Below, one piece after another: positions 46,805 to 59,102 of a stretch of 64,000 nucleotides of DNA. Source of the DNA: Pseudomonas orientalis (GTDB taxonomy: Bacteria; Pseudomonadota; Gammaproteobacteria; Pseudomonadales; Pseudomonadaceae). The DNA is taken from contig NZ_CP094351.1 in NCBI RefSeq assembly GCF_022807995.1, positions 5,317,501 through 5,381,500 on the forward strand. The letters run 5' to 3'. Positions within the stretch are counted from its first letter, which is position 1. Each line of letters begins with the position of its first letter. A program made the position numbers and the translations under genes. The notes beneath the pieces were generated by a model. The model was given only the letters and a program-made list of their open reading frames with translations, searched no databases and was not told the DNA's origin.

Positions 46805-46805
46805 A

Positions 46806-46933
46806 TGGTGGCTGTGTGTGGGAGACCTTCGGGTCTGCCGGGTTCCTCGTATCCTCGGTCTGCGAACCCGCACACAGCTACCACCCACTTCGTTTCGCAG
46901 CGAATGGCGGTAGTCCTTTTCAGATACGAGGAA
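46806..46933 (+). promoter_or_regulatory. Structured leader RNA with loop complementary to the ribosome binding site
   Basis: A 13-bp outer stem (46806-46818 with 46871-46883, one G-U pair) encloses two hairpins: AGACC-TTCG-GGTCT (46823-46836) and CGGGTTC/GAACCCG (46839-46845 with 46864-46870, 18-base loop). TTCCTCGTATC (46843-46853), mostly in that loop, is perfectly complementary to GATACGAGGAA (46923-46933), the ribosome binding site of the 97-aa gene. A rival hairpin, CTACC...GGTAG (46878-46913), shares bases with the outer stem. No known riboswitch class was recognised. Confidence 0.65.
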
Positions 46934-46941
46934 TATTTGCC

Positions 46942-47235
46942 ATGACCCAACAGCTTCCGCCCCGCCGCTTTTATCCCTGCACTGAGTCCGCGACCGATTC
47001 GCCCGTGCTCTTGATCGACAGCAACGCCCCGCTGATGGACCTCCACGCCTGCCTGCGCGAACGTCTCAACGCCGCCCTCGAACACCTCAACCTGATCGCC
47101 TGCTCCAGCCTGCCGGACTTCGCCGAGCGCGACCTGAACCATGTGGCCAATACCGCGCGCATTCTGGTGCAGGATGTCAGTGATGTGTTCCGCGTGATCG
47201 AACACCGTGGTTTCGATACGCCCCACGCCGCCTGA
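46942..47235 (+). CDS. Small Pseudomonas-type protein (DUF3077-like)
   Basis: 97 residues, starting MTQQLPPRRFYPCTESATD, with a helical C-terminal part (LRERLNAALEHLNLIACSSL, ERDLNHVANTARILVQDVSD). It resembles the short DUF3077/DUF6124-type proteins largely confined to Pseudomonas; this resemblance is from memory and approximate. No signal or membrane segment. GAGGAA stands 8 bases before the ATG, and this site is the one masked by the leader RNA. The frame stays open upstream to ATG 46762, so a longer 157-aa product is possible, but that part coincides with the RNA structure and has no good ribosome binding site. Function unknown. Confidence 0.75.
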   Translation: MTQQLPPRRFYPCTESATDSPVLLIDSNAPLMDLHACLRERLNAALEHLNLIACSSLPDFAERDLNHVANTARILVQDVSDVFRVIEHRGFDTPHAA

Positions 47236-47253
47236 TCAAATCCGAGGCAAAAA

Positions 47254-47282
47254 GAAGCCCGCATCGCTGCGGGCTTCCTTTA
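47254..47282. terminator. Bidirectional intrinsic terminator
   Basis: GAAGCCCGCA and TGCGGGCTTC pair perfectly over a TCGC loop (47254-47277), between the 97-aa gene and the end of fba. The minus-strand T-run (five T, for fba) is stronger than the plus-strand one (CCTTT). Confidence 0.88.
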
Positions 47283-47294
47283 AACGCCCAAGGC

Positions 47295-48359
47295 TCAGTT
47301 CACCTTGGCGTTCAACTCACCTTTCAAATACCGCTGGTACATTGCTTCCAGCGAGATCGGCTTGATCTTCGAAGCATTACCGGCAGTACCGAACGCTTCG
47401 TAACGCGCGATGCATACGTCGCGCATTGCGGTCACGGTCGCACCGAAGAACTTACGCGGGTCGAATTCGCTCGGGTTGGTTGCCATCAGGCGACGCATCG
47501 CACCGGTGGAGGCCAGGCGCAGGTCGGTGTCGATGTTGACCTTGCGTACGCCGTACTTGATGCCTTCGACGATCTCTTCAACCGGTACGCCATAGGTCTC
47601 TTTGATGTCGCCGCCGTACTGGTTGATGATCGCCAGCCACTCTTGCGGTACCGAGGAAGAGCCGTGCATCACCAGGTGGGTGTTGGGGATGCGTTTGTGG
47701 ATTTCCTTGATGCGGTCGATGGCCAGCACGTCGCCGGTAGGCGGCTTGGTGAACTTGTAGGCGCCGTGGCTGGTGCCGATGGCGATGGCCAGGGCGTCGA
47801 CCTGGGTCTTTTTGACGAAGTCGGCGGCTTCTTCCGGGTCGGTCAGCATCTGGCTGTGATCCAGCACGCCTTCGGCGCCGATGCCGTCTTCTTCGCCGGC
47901 CATGCCGGTTTCAAGCGAACCCAGGCAACCCAGCTCGCCTTCAACCGATACGCCGCAGGCGTGGGCCATGGCCACGGTTTGTTGGGTCACGCGTACGTTG
48001 TACTCGTAGTCGGTCGGGGTTTTGCCGTCTTCGCCGAGGGAGCCGTCCATCATCACCGAGCTGAAGCCCAGTTGGATGGAGCGCTGGCACACGTCGGGGC
48101 TGGTGCCGTGGTCCTGGTGCATGCACACCGGGATGTGCGGGAATTCTTCGATGGCCGCCAGGATCAGGTGACGCAGGAACGGGGCGCCGGCGTATTTGCG
48201 CGCTCCGGCCGAAGCCTGGACGATCACGGGGGAGTCGGTCTTGTCAGCGGCTTCCATGATGGCGCGCATCTGCTCAAGGTTGTTGACGTTAAAGGCTGGG
48301 ACGCCGTAGCCGAACTCGGCTGCGTGGTCCAGCATTTGACGCATGCTGATAAGTGCCAT
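47295..48359 (-). CDS. fba: Class II fructose-bisphosphate aldolase
   Basis: 354 residues of the zinc-dependent CbbA-type aldolase family: [11 protein letters not shown] holds a catalytic Asp and zinc His, followed by [16 protein letters not shown] and the zinc-binding HGAYKF and [11 protein letters not shown]. It cleaves fructose-1,6-bisphosphate to glyceraldehyde-3-phosphate and dihydroxyacetone phosphate; in Pseudomonas it works mainly in gluconeogenesis. Last gene of tktA-epd-pgk-...-fba, separated from the preceding genes by a REP doublet. Confidence 0.95.
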   Translation of the reverse strand: MALISMRQMLDHAAEFGYGVPAFNVNNLEQMRAIMEAADKTDSPVIVQASAGARKYAGAPFLRHLILAAIEEFPHIPVCMHQDHGTSPDVCQRSIQLGFSSVMMDGSLGEDGKTPTDYEYNVRVTQQTVAMAHACGVSVEGELGCLGSLETGMAGEEDGIGAEGVLDHSQMLTDPEEAADFVKKTQVDALAIAIGTSHGAYKFTKPPTGDVLAIDRIKEIHKRIPNTHLVMHGSSSVPQEWLAIINQYGGDIKETYGVPVEEIVEGIKYGVRKVNIDTDLRLASTGAMRRLMATNPSEFDPRKFFGATVTAMRDVCIARYEAFGTAGNASKIKPISLEAMYQRYLKGELNAKVN

Positions 48360-48513
48360 TGTGTTGTCTCTCCCGGTCGAGGGTCGTTAATCGTGCAAGC
48401 CTGCCGTAGCGGCGGCTGCTATTCAAGTTATTGCAGATCAAGGGGTTGAGCCTTGAGCTGCTGAATCGTTATTGCTATGGAGCCGACTCAAATTTCAAGT
48501 TGAAAGCGAATCA

Positions 48514-48604
48514 ATGTGGGAGGGGGCTTGCCCCCGATTGCAGTGTGTCAGCCTGCACAGGGGTTTCAGGATGACCGCTATCGGGGGCAAGCCCCCTCCC
48601 ACAT
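48514..48604. repeat. REP doublet
   Basis: Inverted pair of the main family in the 267-bp gap between the MliC-like gene and fba; the rest of the gap (48360-48513) presumably carries the fba promoter but no clear match was found. Confidence 0.9.
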
Positions 48605-48627
48605 TTGGATTTCATCAATTTGAAATC

Positions 48628-48960
48628 TTATTGGGCCTTGCAGCCGCGCCCAATCAGATCATCCGTGGCCACCCAATACACCAGACCTTCCTCACCCTTG
48701 GTGTGAAACGCCAGTTTGCCGTCGCTGTACAGCACGCCGGATGCCGCCACGTCCTGCTTGAGACGGTAGACCTGATCCGAACCGCCGAGGCGTACATCCA
48801 CTTCGGAGCGGGCCGCATTGGCAAAGCGCCAGTTGACCTCGGCCTTGCTGTCGCAGGTCCAGGTGGTCCACTTGTCAGCCGGCTCTGCCTTGTCGAACAG
48901 GTTCATGCTGCTGCAACCGGCCAACAAGGCCAGGGTTGCCAGGGCGAAAACGCCTTTCAT
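48628..48960 (-). CDS. mliC: MliC-like lysozyme inhibitor lipoprotein
   Basis: 110 residues, lipoprotein signal with lipobox LLAGCSS. The mature part has the MliC/PliC beta-barrel pattern (TWTCDSKAEVNWRF, then VYRLKQDVAASGVLYSDGKLAFHTKGEEG and a closing Cys in GRGCKAQ). MliC proteins protect the cell wall from C-type lysozyme. The start at 48960 has GAGGAG upstream. It lies between the 75-aa lipoprotein gene and fba. Confidence 0.85.
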   Translation of the reverse strand: MKGVFALATLALLAGCSSMNLFDKAEPADKWTTWTCDSKAEVNWRFANAARSEVDVRLGGSDQVYRLKQDVAASGVLYSDGKLAFHTKGEEGLVYWVATDDLIGRGCKAQ

Positions 48961-49019
48961 TGCCACTCCTCGCAGGGCGACTGGGGCCGCCGTTGCTGTG
49001 GGTTAGTGGATCAGACCCG

Positions 49020-49247
49020 TTATGGGCAACCCTGTTCCTGACCGTTGGGCGCGGAGTCGTATTTCTCCAGGCGCTCGTTGCCGATGCGCTTGTTGATCAC
49101 CGGCATGGTCTCGGCTTGCCAGTCAGCCTGGTAGCAGCTTTTTTTAAGCGGTGCCGAGGCCTTTTCCGGCTCGGGCGCCGCGCTCGGCGTACTGCCGCAG
49201 CCGGCCAACAGGCCCGCCGCGATCACCAGTGCCAACGACTTGATCAT
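49020..49247 (-). CDS. Small lipoprotein of unknown function
   Basis: 75 residues, lipobox LLAGCGS after MIKSLALVIAAG; short mature part with two further cysteines (KKSCYQADW, EQGCP). AAGGAG lies 7 bases before the ATG. It follows pgk by 31 bp and precedes the MliC-like gene, so it probably rides on the same transcript. Family not recognised. Confidence 0.75.
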   Translation of the reverse strand: MIKSLALVIAAGLLAGCGSTPSAAPEPEKASAPLKKSCYQADWQAETMPVINKRIGNERLEKYDSAPNGQEQGCP

Positions 49248-49278
49248 GGGAACGCTCCTTTTCCTGATCACGCGCGCC

Positions 49279-50442
49279 TTAACCCTTGGCCCGGGTTTCC
49301 AGCACTTCCACGGCCGGCAATACCTTGCCCTCGACAAACTCGAGGAAGGCGCCGCCACCGGTAGAAATGTAGGAGATCTGCTCAGCAACGCCATATTTAT
49401 CGATGGCCGCCAGGGTGTCACCGCCGCCGGCGATGGAAAATGCGGAGCTTTCAGCAATGGCTTTGGCCAGTACTTTGGTGCCATTGCCGAATTGGTCGAA
49501 TTCGAAGACGCCGACCGGGCCATTCCACAGGATGGTCTGGGAGGCCTTCAGCAGCTCAGCGAAGTTGGCTGCGGTTTGCGGCCCGATATCCAGGATCATG
49601 TCGTCGTCGGCCACATCGGCGATCAGCTTGACGGTCGCTTCAGCGCTTTCGGCAAATTCCTTGGCAACCACCACGTCCACCGGCAGCGGCACGCTGACTT
49701 TGGCGGCGATGGCGCGTGCGGTGTCGAGCAGGTCCGGCTCGTACAGGGACTTGCCCACCGGGTGGCCGGCCGCGGCCAGGAAGGTGTTGGCAATGCCGCC
49801 GCCGACAATCAACTGGTTGCAGATCTGGCTGAGGCTGTTGAGCACGTCGAGCTTGGTCGAGACTTTGGAGCCGGCGACGATGGCGGCCATCGGTTGGGCC
49901 GGTGCACCCAGCGCCTTGCCCAGCGCATCCAGCTCAGCGGCCAGCAGCGGGCCGGCTGCGGCAATCTTGGCGAACTTGGCCACGCCGTGGGTCGAGCCTT
50001 CGGCGCGGTGGGCGGTGCCAAAGGCGTCCATCACGAACACGTCGCACAGCGCAGCGTATTGCTGGGCCAGTTCGTCGCTGTTCTTTTTCTCGCCCTTGTT
50101 GAAACGCACGTTTTCGAACAGCACGATGTCGCCGGCTTTCACGTCCACGCCGCCCAGGTAATCTGCGACCAACGGCACGTCACGGCCCAGGGCCTTGCTC
50201 AGGTAATCGGCTACCGGCTTGAGGCTGTTCTCGGCGGAGAACTCACCTTCGGTCGGGCGTCCCAGGTGGGAGCAGACCATCACGGCCGCGCCTTTTTCCA
50301 GGGCCAGCTTGATGGTCGGCAGCGAGGCCAGGATTCGCGCATCGCTGGTGACCACACCGTCCTTGACTGGGACGTTGAGGTCTTCGCGAATCAGTACGCG
50401 CTTACCTTGCAGATCGAGGTCGGTCATCTTCAACACGGTCAT
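49279..50442 (-). CDS. pgk: Phosphoglycerate kinase
   Basis: 387 residues. N-terminal [22 protein letters not shown] and [12 protein letters not shown] are the 3-phosphoglycerate site, and [13 protein letters not shown] with [14 protein letters not shown] form the C-terminal nucleotide site. It transfers phosphate between 1,3-bisphosphoglycerate and ADP. The start at 50442 ([15 protein letters not shown]) fits the family; upstream codons to 50535 overlap epd. Confidence 0.96.
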   Translation of the reverse strand: MTVLKMTDLDLQGKRVLIREDLNVPVKDGVVTSDARILASLPTIKLALEKGAAVMVCSHLGRPTEGEFSAENSLKPVADYLSKALGRDVPLVADYLGGVDVKAGDIVLFENVRFNKGEKKNSDELAQQYAALCDVFVMDAFGTAHRAEGSTHGVAKFAKIAAAGPLLAAELDALGKALGAPAQPMAAIVAGSKVSTKLDVLNSLSQICNQLIVGGGIANTFLAAAGHPVGKSLYEPDLLDTARAIAAKVSVPLPVDVVVAKEFAESAEATVKLIADVADDDMILDIGPQTAANFAELLKASQTILWNGPVGVFEFDQFGNGTKVLAKAIAESSAFSIAGGGDTLAAIDKYGVAEQISYISTGGGAFLEFVEGKVLPAVEVLETRAKG

Positions 50443-50459
50443 GGGTCGCAGTTCCTGAG

Positions 50460-51515
50460 TTACTGTTGAGGTTGTTTGGAAGCCACTTGCAGATAATGTT
50501 CCGCAACGTCGAGCATTCGGTTGGCAAAGCCCCATTCGTTATCGAACCAGGCCAGGATGTTCACCAGCCTCGGGCCGGAAACGCGGGTCTGGCTGGCATC
50601 GACAATCGCCGAATGCGGGTCGTGGTTGAAATCACAACTGGCGTGGGGCAACTCGGTGTAGGCCAGCAAGCCTTTGAGCGGGCCGCGGGTGGCGGCGTCG
50701 CGCAGGATCCGGTTGACCTCCGTCGCATCGGTGTCGCTGACGGTTTGCAGGGTGATATCCAGGCAAGACACATTCACCGTCGGCACCCGTACGGCTTTGG
50801 CCTGGATTCGTCCGGCAAGTTCCGGCAACAGTCGCTCGATGCCGCGGGCCAGGCCGGTGGACACCGGAATCACCGACTGGAATGCCGAACGCGTGCGACG
50901 CAGATCTTCATGATGATAGGCATCGATTACCGGCTGGTCGTTCATCGCCGAGTGAATCGTGGTGATCGACACATAATCGATGCCAATCGACTGATCCAGC
51001 AGGCGCAGCAACGGCACGCTGCAGTTGGTGGTGCACGAGGCGTTGGACACCAGCAGCTCAGCGCCAGTCAGGCAATCCTGATTGATGCCGTAGACGATGG
51101 TGGCGTCGACATCCGCCTCGCTGGCCATCGGCTGGGAAAACAGCACACGTGGCGCGCCGGCGTCGAGAAAACGCTGACCATCGGCACGGGTGTTATAAAC
51201 ACCGGAACACTCCAGCACCAGGTCGACGCCCAGTGCTTGCCAGTCGATGCCTTCGGGGGTGGCACTGCGCAAGACCTGCACGCAGTTGCCATTAATGTAG
51301 AGACAATCGCCCTCGACCCGCACTTCGCCGGGGAAGCGGCCGTGGGTGGAGTCAAAGCGTGTCAGGTATTCGATGCTGGCCATGTCGGCCAAATCGTTGA
51401 TCGCAACAATTTCAAACCCGGCCGCCGCCCCTCGCTCGAACAGCGCACGCAAGACGCAACGACCAATGCGGCCGTAGCCGTTGAGTGCAACTTTGTAGGG
51501 ACGCGGTTGGGGCAT
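50460..51515 (-). CDS. epd: Erythrose-4-phosphate dehydrogenase
   Basis: 351 residues of the GAPDH family. N-terminal NAD motif [17 protein letters not shown] and catalytic [14 protein letters not shown]. It groups with Epd by position between tktA and pgk and by sequence details ([11 protein letters not shown]), as in P. aeruginosa. Epd makes 4-phosphoerythronate for pyridoxal phosphate synthesis; a gluconeogenic GAPDH role cannot be excluded. The start at 51515 ([13 protein letters not shown]) fits the family. Confidence 0.88.
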   Translation of the reverse strand: MPQPRPYKVALNGYGRIGRCVLRALFERGAAAGFEIVAINDLADMASIEYLTRFDSTHGRFPGEVRVEGDCLYINGNCVQVLRSATPEGIDWQALGVDLVLECSGVYNTRADGQRFLDAGAPRVLFSQPMASEADVDATIVYGINQDCLTGAELLVSNASCTTNCSVPLLRLLDQSIGIDYVSITTIHSAMNDQPVIDAYHHEDLRRTRSAFQSVIPVSTGLARGIERLLPELAGRIQAKAVRVPTVNVSCLDITLQTVSDTDATEVNRILRDAATRGPLKGLLAYTELPHASCDFNHDPHSAIVDASQTRVSGPRLVNILAWFDNEWGFANRMLDVAEHYLQVASKQPQQ

Positions 51516-51547
51516 GGGGTTCTCGCATTGTAGGCGACACAAACCAC

Positions 51548-51648
51548 TGTAGGAGCGAGCTTGCTCGCGAAGAACCTGAGAGCGCCGCGTTAAACCAGAA
51601 ACGCTGCGTTACCGTTGACGATCTTCGCGAGCAAGCTCGCTCCTACAG
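51548..51648. repeat. REP doublet of the second family
   Basis: Inverted TGTAGGAGCGAGCTTGCTCGC pair between tktA and epd. Arms and spacer closely match the element at 1884-1984. Confidence 0.92.
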
Positions 51649-51684
51649 TAGAGGCGGTGGCCAGTGGGCCACCGCGTTAGCGCC

Positions 51685-53682
51685 TTAGTCTTCCAGCAGC
51701 TCTTCAGCCTGACCCAGGATGTTCTCCAGGGTAAAGCCGAACTCTTCGAACAAGGCTGGCGCCGGCGCCGACTCACCGTAGGTGGTCATGCCGATCACGC
51801 GACCTTCCAGGCCCACATACTTGTACCAGTAGTCGGCGTGCGCCGCTTCGATGGCGATACGCGCGCTGACCTGCAACGGCAATACCGCCTGCTTGTAGCC
51901 GGCGTCCTGGGCTTCGAACACGCTGGTGCACGGCATGGACACAACGCGTACGTTGCGGCCCTGGGCGGTCAGCTTGTCGTAGGCCTGAACGGTCAGGCCC
52001 ACTTCGGAACCGGTGGAGATCAGGATCAGCTCCGGCTCGCCGATGCAGTCCTTGAGCACGTAGCCGCCACGGCTGATGTCGGCGATCTGCGCGTCGGTAC
52101 GCACCTGGTGCTGCAGGTTCTGACGCGAGAAGATCAGCGCCGACGGGCCGTCCTTGCGCTCGATGGCGTGCTTCCAGGCCACGGCGGATTCCACCGCGTC
52201 GGCTGGGCGCCAGCAATCCAGATTCGGCGTGGTACGCAGGCTGGTCAGTTGCTCGACCGGCTGGTGCGTCGGGCCGTCTTCGCCCAGGCCGATGGAGTCG
52301 TGGGTGTAGACGTGGATCACGCGTTTTTTCATCAGCGCGGCCATACGTACGGCGTTGCGCGCGTATTCCATGAACATCAGGAAGGTCGCGCCGTAAGGCA
52401 CCAGGCCACCGTGCAGGGACACACCGTTCATGATGGCGCTCATGCCGAACTCACGCACGCCGTAGTACATGTAGTTGCCGCTGGCGTCTTCCGCGGTCAC
52501 GCCTTTGCAGCCTTTCCACAGGGTCAGGTTGGAACCGGCCAGGTCGGCCGAACCGCCGAGGAACTCAGGCAGCAGCGGGCCGAAGGCGTTCAGGGTGTTC
52601 TGGCTGGCTTTACGGCTGGCGATGGTCTCGCCCTTGGCCGCGACTTCGGCGATATAGGCCGAGGCTTTTTCCGAGAAGTCGGCAGGCAGGTCACCGGCCA
52701 GGCGACGTACCAATTCATTGGCCAATTCAGGGAATTCGGCGGAGTAGGCGGCGAAACGCTGGTCCCACTCGGCTTCGGCGGCCAGGCCTTTTTCCTTGGC
52801 ATCCCATTCTGCGTAGATGTCGGCCGGGATTTCAAACGGGCCGTGGTTCCATTTCAGCGCTTCGCGGGTCAGGGCGATTTCCGCGTCACCCAGTGGGGCG
52901 CCGTGGCAGTCTTCCTTGCCCTGCTTGTTCGGCGAGCCGAAGCCGATGGTGGTCTTGCAGCAGATCAGGGTCGGCTGCACGCTCTTGCGGGCGGTGTCGA
53001 TGGCGATCTTGATCTCTTCCGGATCGTGGCCGTCGACGTTGCGGATCACCTGCCAGTTGTAGGCTTCGAAACGCTTGGGGGTGTCATCGGTGAACCAGCC
53101 TTCGACTTCGCCGTCGATGGAGATGCCGTTGTCGTCGTAGAAGGCAATCAGCTTGCCCAGACCCAGGGTACCGGCCAGGGAAGCGACTTCATGGGAAATG
53201 CCTTCCATCATGCAGCCATCACCCAGGAACACGTAGGTGTGGTGATCGACGATGTCGTGGCCGGGGCGGTTGAACTGCGCGCCCAGGACTTTTTCCGCCA
53301 GCGCGAAGCCGACAGCGTTGGCCAGGCCCTGACCCAGGGGACCGGTAGTGGTCTCGACGCCTGGGGTGTAGCCGAATTCCGGGTGGCCGGGGGTGCGGCT
53401 ATGCAGCTGACGGAAGCTCTTCAGATCGTCGATGGTGACGTCGTAGCCGGTCAGGTGCAGCAGCGAATAGATCAGCATCGAGCCATGGCCGTTGGACAGC
53501 ACGAAGCGGTCACGGTCGGCGAACGACGGGTTGCTCGGGTTGTGCTTCAGGTAGTCACGCCAAAGTACCTCGGCGATATCCGCCATGCCCATCGGGGCAC
53601 CGGGATGGCCGCTGTTGGCTTTTTGCACGGCATCCATGCTGAGGGCACGAATGGCGTTGGCACGCTCACGACGGCTGGGCAT
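51685..53682 (-). CDS. tktA: Transketolase
   Basis: 665 residues. Thiamine diphosphate motif [19 protein letters not shown]-terminal [20 protein letters not shown] and central [18 protein letters not shown] are diagnostic. It moves two-carbon units between pentose and hexose phosphates. First gene of the minus-strand tktA-epd-pgk run, divergent from the ArsR-methyltransferase gene. Confidence 0.96.
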   Translation of the reverse strand: MPSRRERANAIRALSMDAVQKANSGHPGAPMGMADIAEVLWRDYLKHNPSNPSFADRDRFVLSNGHGSMLIYSLLHLTGYDVTIDDLKSFRQLHSRTPGHPEFGYTPGVETTTGPLGQGLANAVGFALAEKVLGAQFNRPGHDIVDHHTYVFLGDGCMMEGISHEVASLAGTLGLGKLIAFYDDNGISIDGEVEGWFTDDTPKRFEAYNWQVIRNVDGHDPEEIKIAIDTARKSVQPTLICCKTTIGFGSPNKQGKEDCHGAPLGDAEIALTREALKWNHGPFEIPADIYAEWDAKEKGLAAEAEWDQRFAAYSAEFPELANELVRRLAGDLPADFSEKASAYIAEVAAKGETIASRKASQNTLNAFGPLLPEFLGGSADLAGSNLTLWKGCKGVTAEDASGNYMYYGVREFGMSAIMNGVSLHGGLVPYGATFLMFMEYARNAVRMAALMKKRVIHVYTHDSIGLGEDGPTHQPVEQLTSLRTTPNLDCWRPADAVESAVAWKHAIERKDGPSALIFSRQNLQHQVRTDAQIADISRGGYVLKDCIGEPELILISTGSEVGLTVQAYDKLTAQGRNVRVVSMPCTSVFEAQDAGYKQAVLPLQVSARIAIEAAHADYWYKYVGLEGRVIGMTTYGESAPAPALFEEFGFTLENILGQAEELLED

Positions 53683-53876
53683 CGCTGATCTCCTGGGGGC
53701 TTTAACAAAGAAACGGAAAAAAGGACCGGCATTTTCCCTCAGCCACCGCCTGCGGGCAATGACAGATAGTCACTTGAGCAGGTTTTTCCTGCCGATTGCA
53801 CGCCAATCCCGTGGAGAAGTCGGATGCCGATTCGTTTAAAGACAGTAGCGGCTGCTTATAACTGCCACTTATCGAT

Positions 53877-53900
53877 CAATATCAAAACTTTTTGATATTG
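53877..53900. promoter_or_regulatory. Perfect inverted repeat, probable ArsR-type operator
   Basis: CAATATCAAAA and TTTTGATATTG, 11-bp perfect arms around CT, 41 bp before the ArsR-methyltransferase ATG. ArsR-family repressors bind such palindromes, so autoregulation, and possibly control of metK, is likely. Confidence 0.65.
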
Positions 53901-53941
53901 GCCTTGCGAGGATCTACACCCGTCACTAGACTGCTGGCCTT

Positions 53942-54937
53942 ATGAACCTACCCGTGCCCTCCCTGCGTCCTGACGACGGCGATGAACTGGCTGCCTTGTG
54001 CAAGGCCGCCGGTGATCCGTTGCGCTTGAACGTATTACGCGCACTGGCCAACGATTCCTTCGGCGTACTGGAGCTGGCGCAGATCTTCGCCATCGGCCAA
54101 TCCGGCATGAGCCACCATTTGAAAGTACTGGCCCAGGCGGACCTGGTGGCTACCCGCCGCGAAGGCAATGCGATTTTTTACCGCCGCGCCCTGCCCCACA
54201 CCGAGTTGCTCGGCGGCAAATTGCACGCGGCGCTGCTCGAGGAAGTCGACAGCCTGGGCCTGCCCGGCAACGTGCAAGCGCGGATCAGCCAAGTGCACGG
54301 GCAACGCGCCGCCGCCAGCCAGGACTTTTTTTCCCGGGTCGCCGACAAATTTCGCGCCCAGCAGGACCTGATCGCCGGCTTGCCCCAGTACCGCGATAGC
54401 GTGCTGGCGCTGTTGGACAAGCTGAGCTTCAGTGATAAGGCCACGGCATTGGAAGTGGGCCCTGGCGATGGCGGTTTTCTGCCGGACCTGGCACGACGCT
54501 TCCGGCAGGTGACGGCACTGGACAACAGCCCGGCAATGCTCGAGCTGGCGCGCCAGTTGTGTGAGCGCGAGGCACTGGGCAATGTCAGGCTGCAACTGGC
54601 CGACGCCCTGAGTGACACGCGTCTGCAGGCCGATTGCGTGGTGCTGAACATGGTCTTGCACCATTTCGCCGCCCCGGCCGATGCGCTCAAGCAAATGGCC
54701 GGGTTGTTGCACCCCGGCGGTAGCCTGCTGGTGACGGATTTATGCAGCCACAACCAGAATTGGGCCAAGGAGGCCTGCGGTGATCTCTGGCTGGGTTTTG
54801 AACAGGACGATCTGGCCCGCTGGGCCACTGCTGCGGGACTCGTTCCCGGGGAAAGCCTCTATGTAGGTTTACGTAATGGTTTCCAGATTCAGGTCCGCCA
54901 TTTTCAGCGGCCGGCTGGCGACACTCACCATCGGTAA
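53942..54937 (+). CDS. ArsR-type regulator fused to a SAM-dependent methyltransferase domain
   Basis: 331 residues: an N-terminal ArsR winged helix (~10-95, [22 protein letters not shown]) and a C-terminal class I methyltransferase domain (~140-310, [31 protein letters not shown]). It precedes metK by 19 bp. SahR-type ArsR regulators sense S-adenosylhomocysteine and control the methionine cycle. The fused SAM-binding domain and the metK neighbour make a SAM/SAH sensor likely here, but this is inference; the domain could also be a working methyltransferase. Confidence 0.85.
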   Translation: MNLPVPSLRPDDGDELAALCKAAGDPLRLNVLRALANDSFGVLELAQIFAIGQSGMSHHLKVLAQADLVATRREGNAIFYRRALPHTELLGGKLHAALLEEVDSLGLPGNVQARISQVHGQRAAASQDFFSRVADKFRAQQDLIAGLPQYRDSVLALLDKLSFSDKATALEVGPGDGGFLPDLARRFRQVTALDNSPAMLELARQLCEREALGNVRLQLADALSDTRLQADCVVLNMVLHHFAAPADALKQMAGLLHPGGSLLVTDLCSHNQNWAKEACGDLWLGFEQDDLARWATAAGLVPGESLYVGLRNGFQIQVRHFQRPAGDTHHR

Positions 54938-54956
54938 ATATCAGGAAAACATCGAG

Positions 54957-56147
<1,191 letters not shown>

Positions 56148-56163
56148 TCGCTCGCGGCTGCCA

Positions 56164-56197
56164 AAGCCCCGCCGGGTTCCTCCGGCGGGGCTTTTTG
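56164..56197 (+). terminator. Intrinsic terminator of metK
   Basis: AAGCCCCGCCGG and CCGGCGGGGCTT pair over GTTCCT, then TTTTG. Sixteen bases after the metK stop. Confidence 0.93.
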
Positions 56198-56335
56198 TTT
56201 TTCAAAGGTTGCAACAAAATCGTTGAAACCGAGGCCGAAGTCGCCGCGGGCCAGCAAAATCGGGCGGCCGAGGCTGATAACCACGACGCGCCGGACGCGT
56301 TGGACGGCGGGTTCAAGCAAGCAGAAACATCCGGT

Positions 56336-56364
56336 AAAAAGCCCCGCTCGGTCGGGGCTTTTTT
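56336..56364. terminator. Second intrinsic terminator downstream of metK
   Basis: GCCCCG / CGGGGC with a CTCGGT loop, flanked by AAAAA on the left and TTTTTT on the right, so usable in both directions. The 138 bp between the two terminators hold no recognisable gene. Confidence 0.85.
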
Positions 56365-56385
56365 GTGTCCGTGCGCATCACTTAG

Positions 56386-58080
<1,695 letters not shown>

Positions 58081-58123
58081 ACCCGGCCCGCCCCTTCCCT
58101 GATTGCTACCTTGGAGCCCTTAC

Positions 58124-58519
58124 ATGAAATTTCTTGCCCCTCTTGCGTTACTCACCTTCGCAAGCTTCATGACCACGCCGTTGCTGGCCGCCGATGAAGC
58201 CTCCCAACTGACAGGCTGCGCCGCCAAGCGCCAAGCCATCAGCACCCAGATCGAACAGGCCAAGGCCCATGGCAACGGTGCTCAGCAGGCCGGCCTGGAA
58301 AAAGCCTTGAGCGAAGTCACCGCCAATTGCACTGACGCATCGCTGAAGAAAGAACGCGAAAACAAGGTGCTCGATGCCAAGCACGAAGTCAGCCGCCGTC
58401 AGGCCGACCTCGACAAGGCCATGAAAAAAGGCGATGCGGACAAGATCAACAAGCGCAAGGACAAGCTCGCCGAATCGCGCAAGGAGCTGCAGGAAGCGGT
58501 GGAAGAACTCGACCAGTAA
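58124..58519 (+). CDS. DUF1090 periplasmic protein (YqjC-like)
   Basis: 131 residues, signal peptide (LLTFASFMTTPLLAADE) then a charged, mostly helical, likely coiled-coil mature part with two cysteines (TGCAAKRQ, TANCTDA). Matches DUF1090, function unknown. GGAG 8 bases before the ATG. Convergent with the cytochrome c' gene, 6 bp apart. Confidence 0.87.
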   Translation: MKFLAPLALLTFASFMTTPLLAADEASQLTGCAAKRQAISTQIEQAKAHGNGAQQAGLEKALSEVTANCTDASLKKERENKVLDAKHEVSRRQADLDKAMKKGDADKINKRKDKLAESRKELQEAVEELDQ

Positions 58520-58525
58520 GACCGG

Positions 58526-58975
58526 TCAATGATCCCGGAACTGCTTATGGCAAGCGCTGCAGGCATCTTCGACTTTCTGCACCGCAGGTTGAAGACGACT
58601 GGCCTTATAGGGCTGGACCTGGCTGGCGATCACCAATTCACCGGTGGCCGCCTCAAGGTCGCGGGCCAGTTGCTGGAATTGCGCCTGCTTTTGCCACACT
58701 TCGTCCCTGGCACTGGTGTGGTCCGCTTCACGCACCTGCGGGAAGTGCTGCCAGGGTTGATGGGACAACGCGTCCAGCTTGACCGCACCGTCGGCGAACC
58801 GGGCGCCGTCGAACGGGATACGCCCGCGCAACATGCCGCCCAGGTCTTCGCTGGTCTTGAGCATCTGCTTGAAAATCGCCTTGCGCTGGCCCAAGGGCGA
58901 GTTGGGGTCAACACCGCCGCAGGCAGACAAGGCCAGGCAGGCCAGCACTGCAACCGTCATATGTTTAAAAGTCAT
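58526..58975 (-). CDS. Cytochrome c' type haem lipoprotein
   Basis: 149 residues. Signal with lipobox-like LSACGG and a C-terminal haem site CSACHKQF (residues ~139-146), the layout of class II cytochromes c (four-helix bundle, haem at the C-terminus). Such proteins bind NO or carry electrons in the periplasm; the function here is open. Confidence 0.85.
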   Translation of the reverse strand: MTFKHMTVAVLACLALSACGGVDPNSPLGQRKAIFKQMLKTSEDLGGMLRGRIPFDGARFADGAVKLDALSHQPWQHFPQVREADHTSARDEVWQKQAQFQQLARDLEAATGELVIASQVQPYKASRLQPAVQKVEDACSACHKQFRDH

Positions 58976-59102
58976 GGTGGCTCAGGGTCACGGAAAACGG
59001 CGGCCAGTATCCCCGCCTCGTCCGCAAAGACCAATAGCCCTATTAAAAATAAGGATTGCCCAACGCGATAAAGCCCGGGCAATCGTTTCAGGAACTACGT
59101 GC

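Noticed and set aside
46762-46941. N-terminal extension of the 97-aa protein from ATG 46762
   Set aside because: The frame is open, but there is no ribosome binding site before 46762, while a good one precedes 46942, and the stretch is accounted for by stable RNA pairing. Not excluded, only less likely.
1169-48604. Regularly recurring palindromes as a CRISPR array
   Set aside because: The repeats are kilobases apart, inverted in pairs and lie after genes; they are REP elements, and no cas gene is present.
54938-54956. SAM riboswitch in front of metK
   Set aside because: The gap is only 19 bp and holds no structured element; control is more likely through the ArsR-type regulator.
56200-56335. 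Gene remnant between the two metK terminators
   Set aside because: Short frames exist on both strands, but none has a start signal or a recognisable family.
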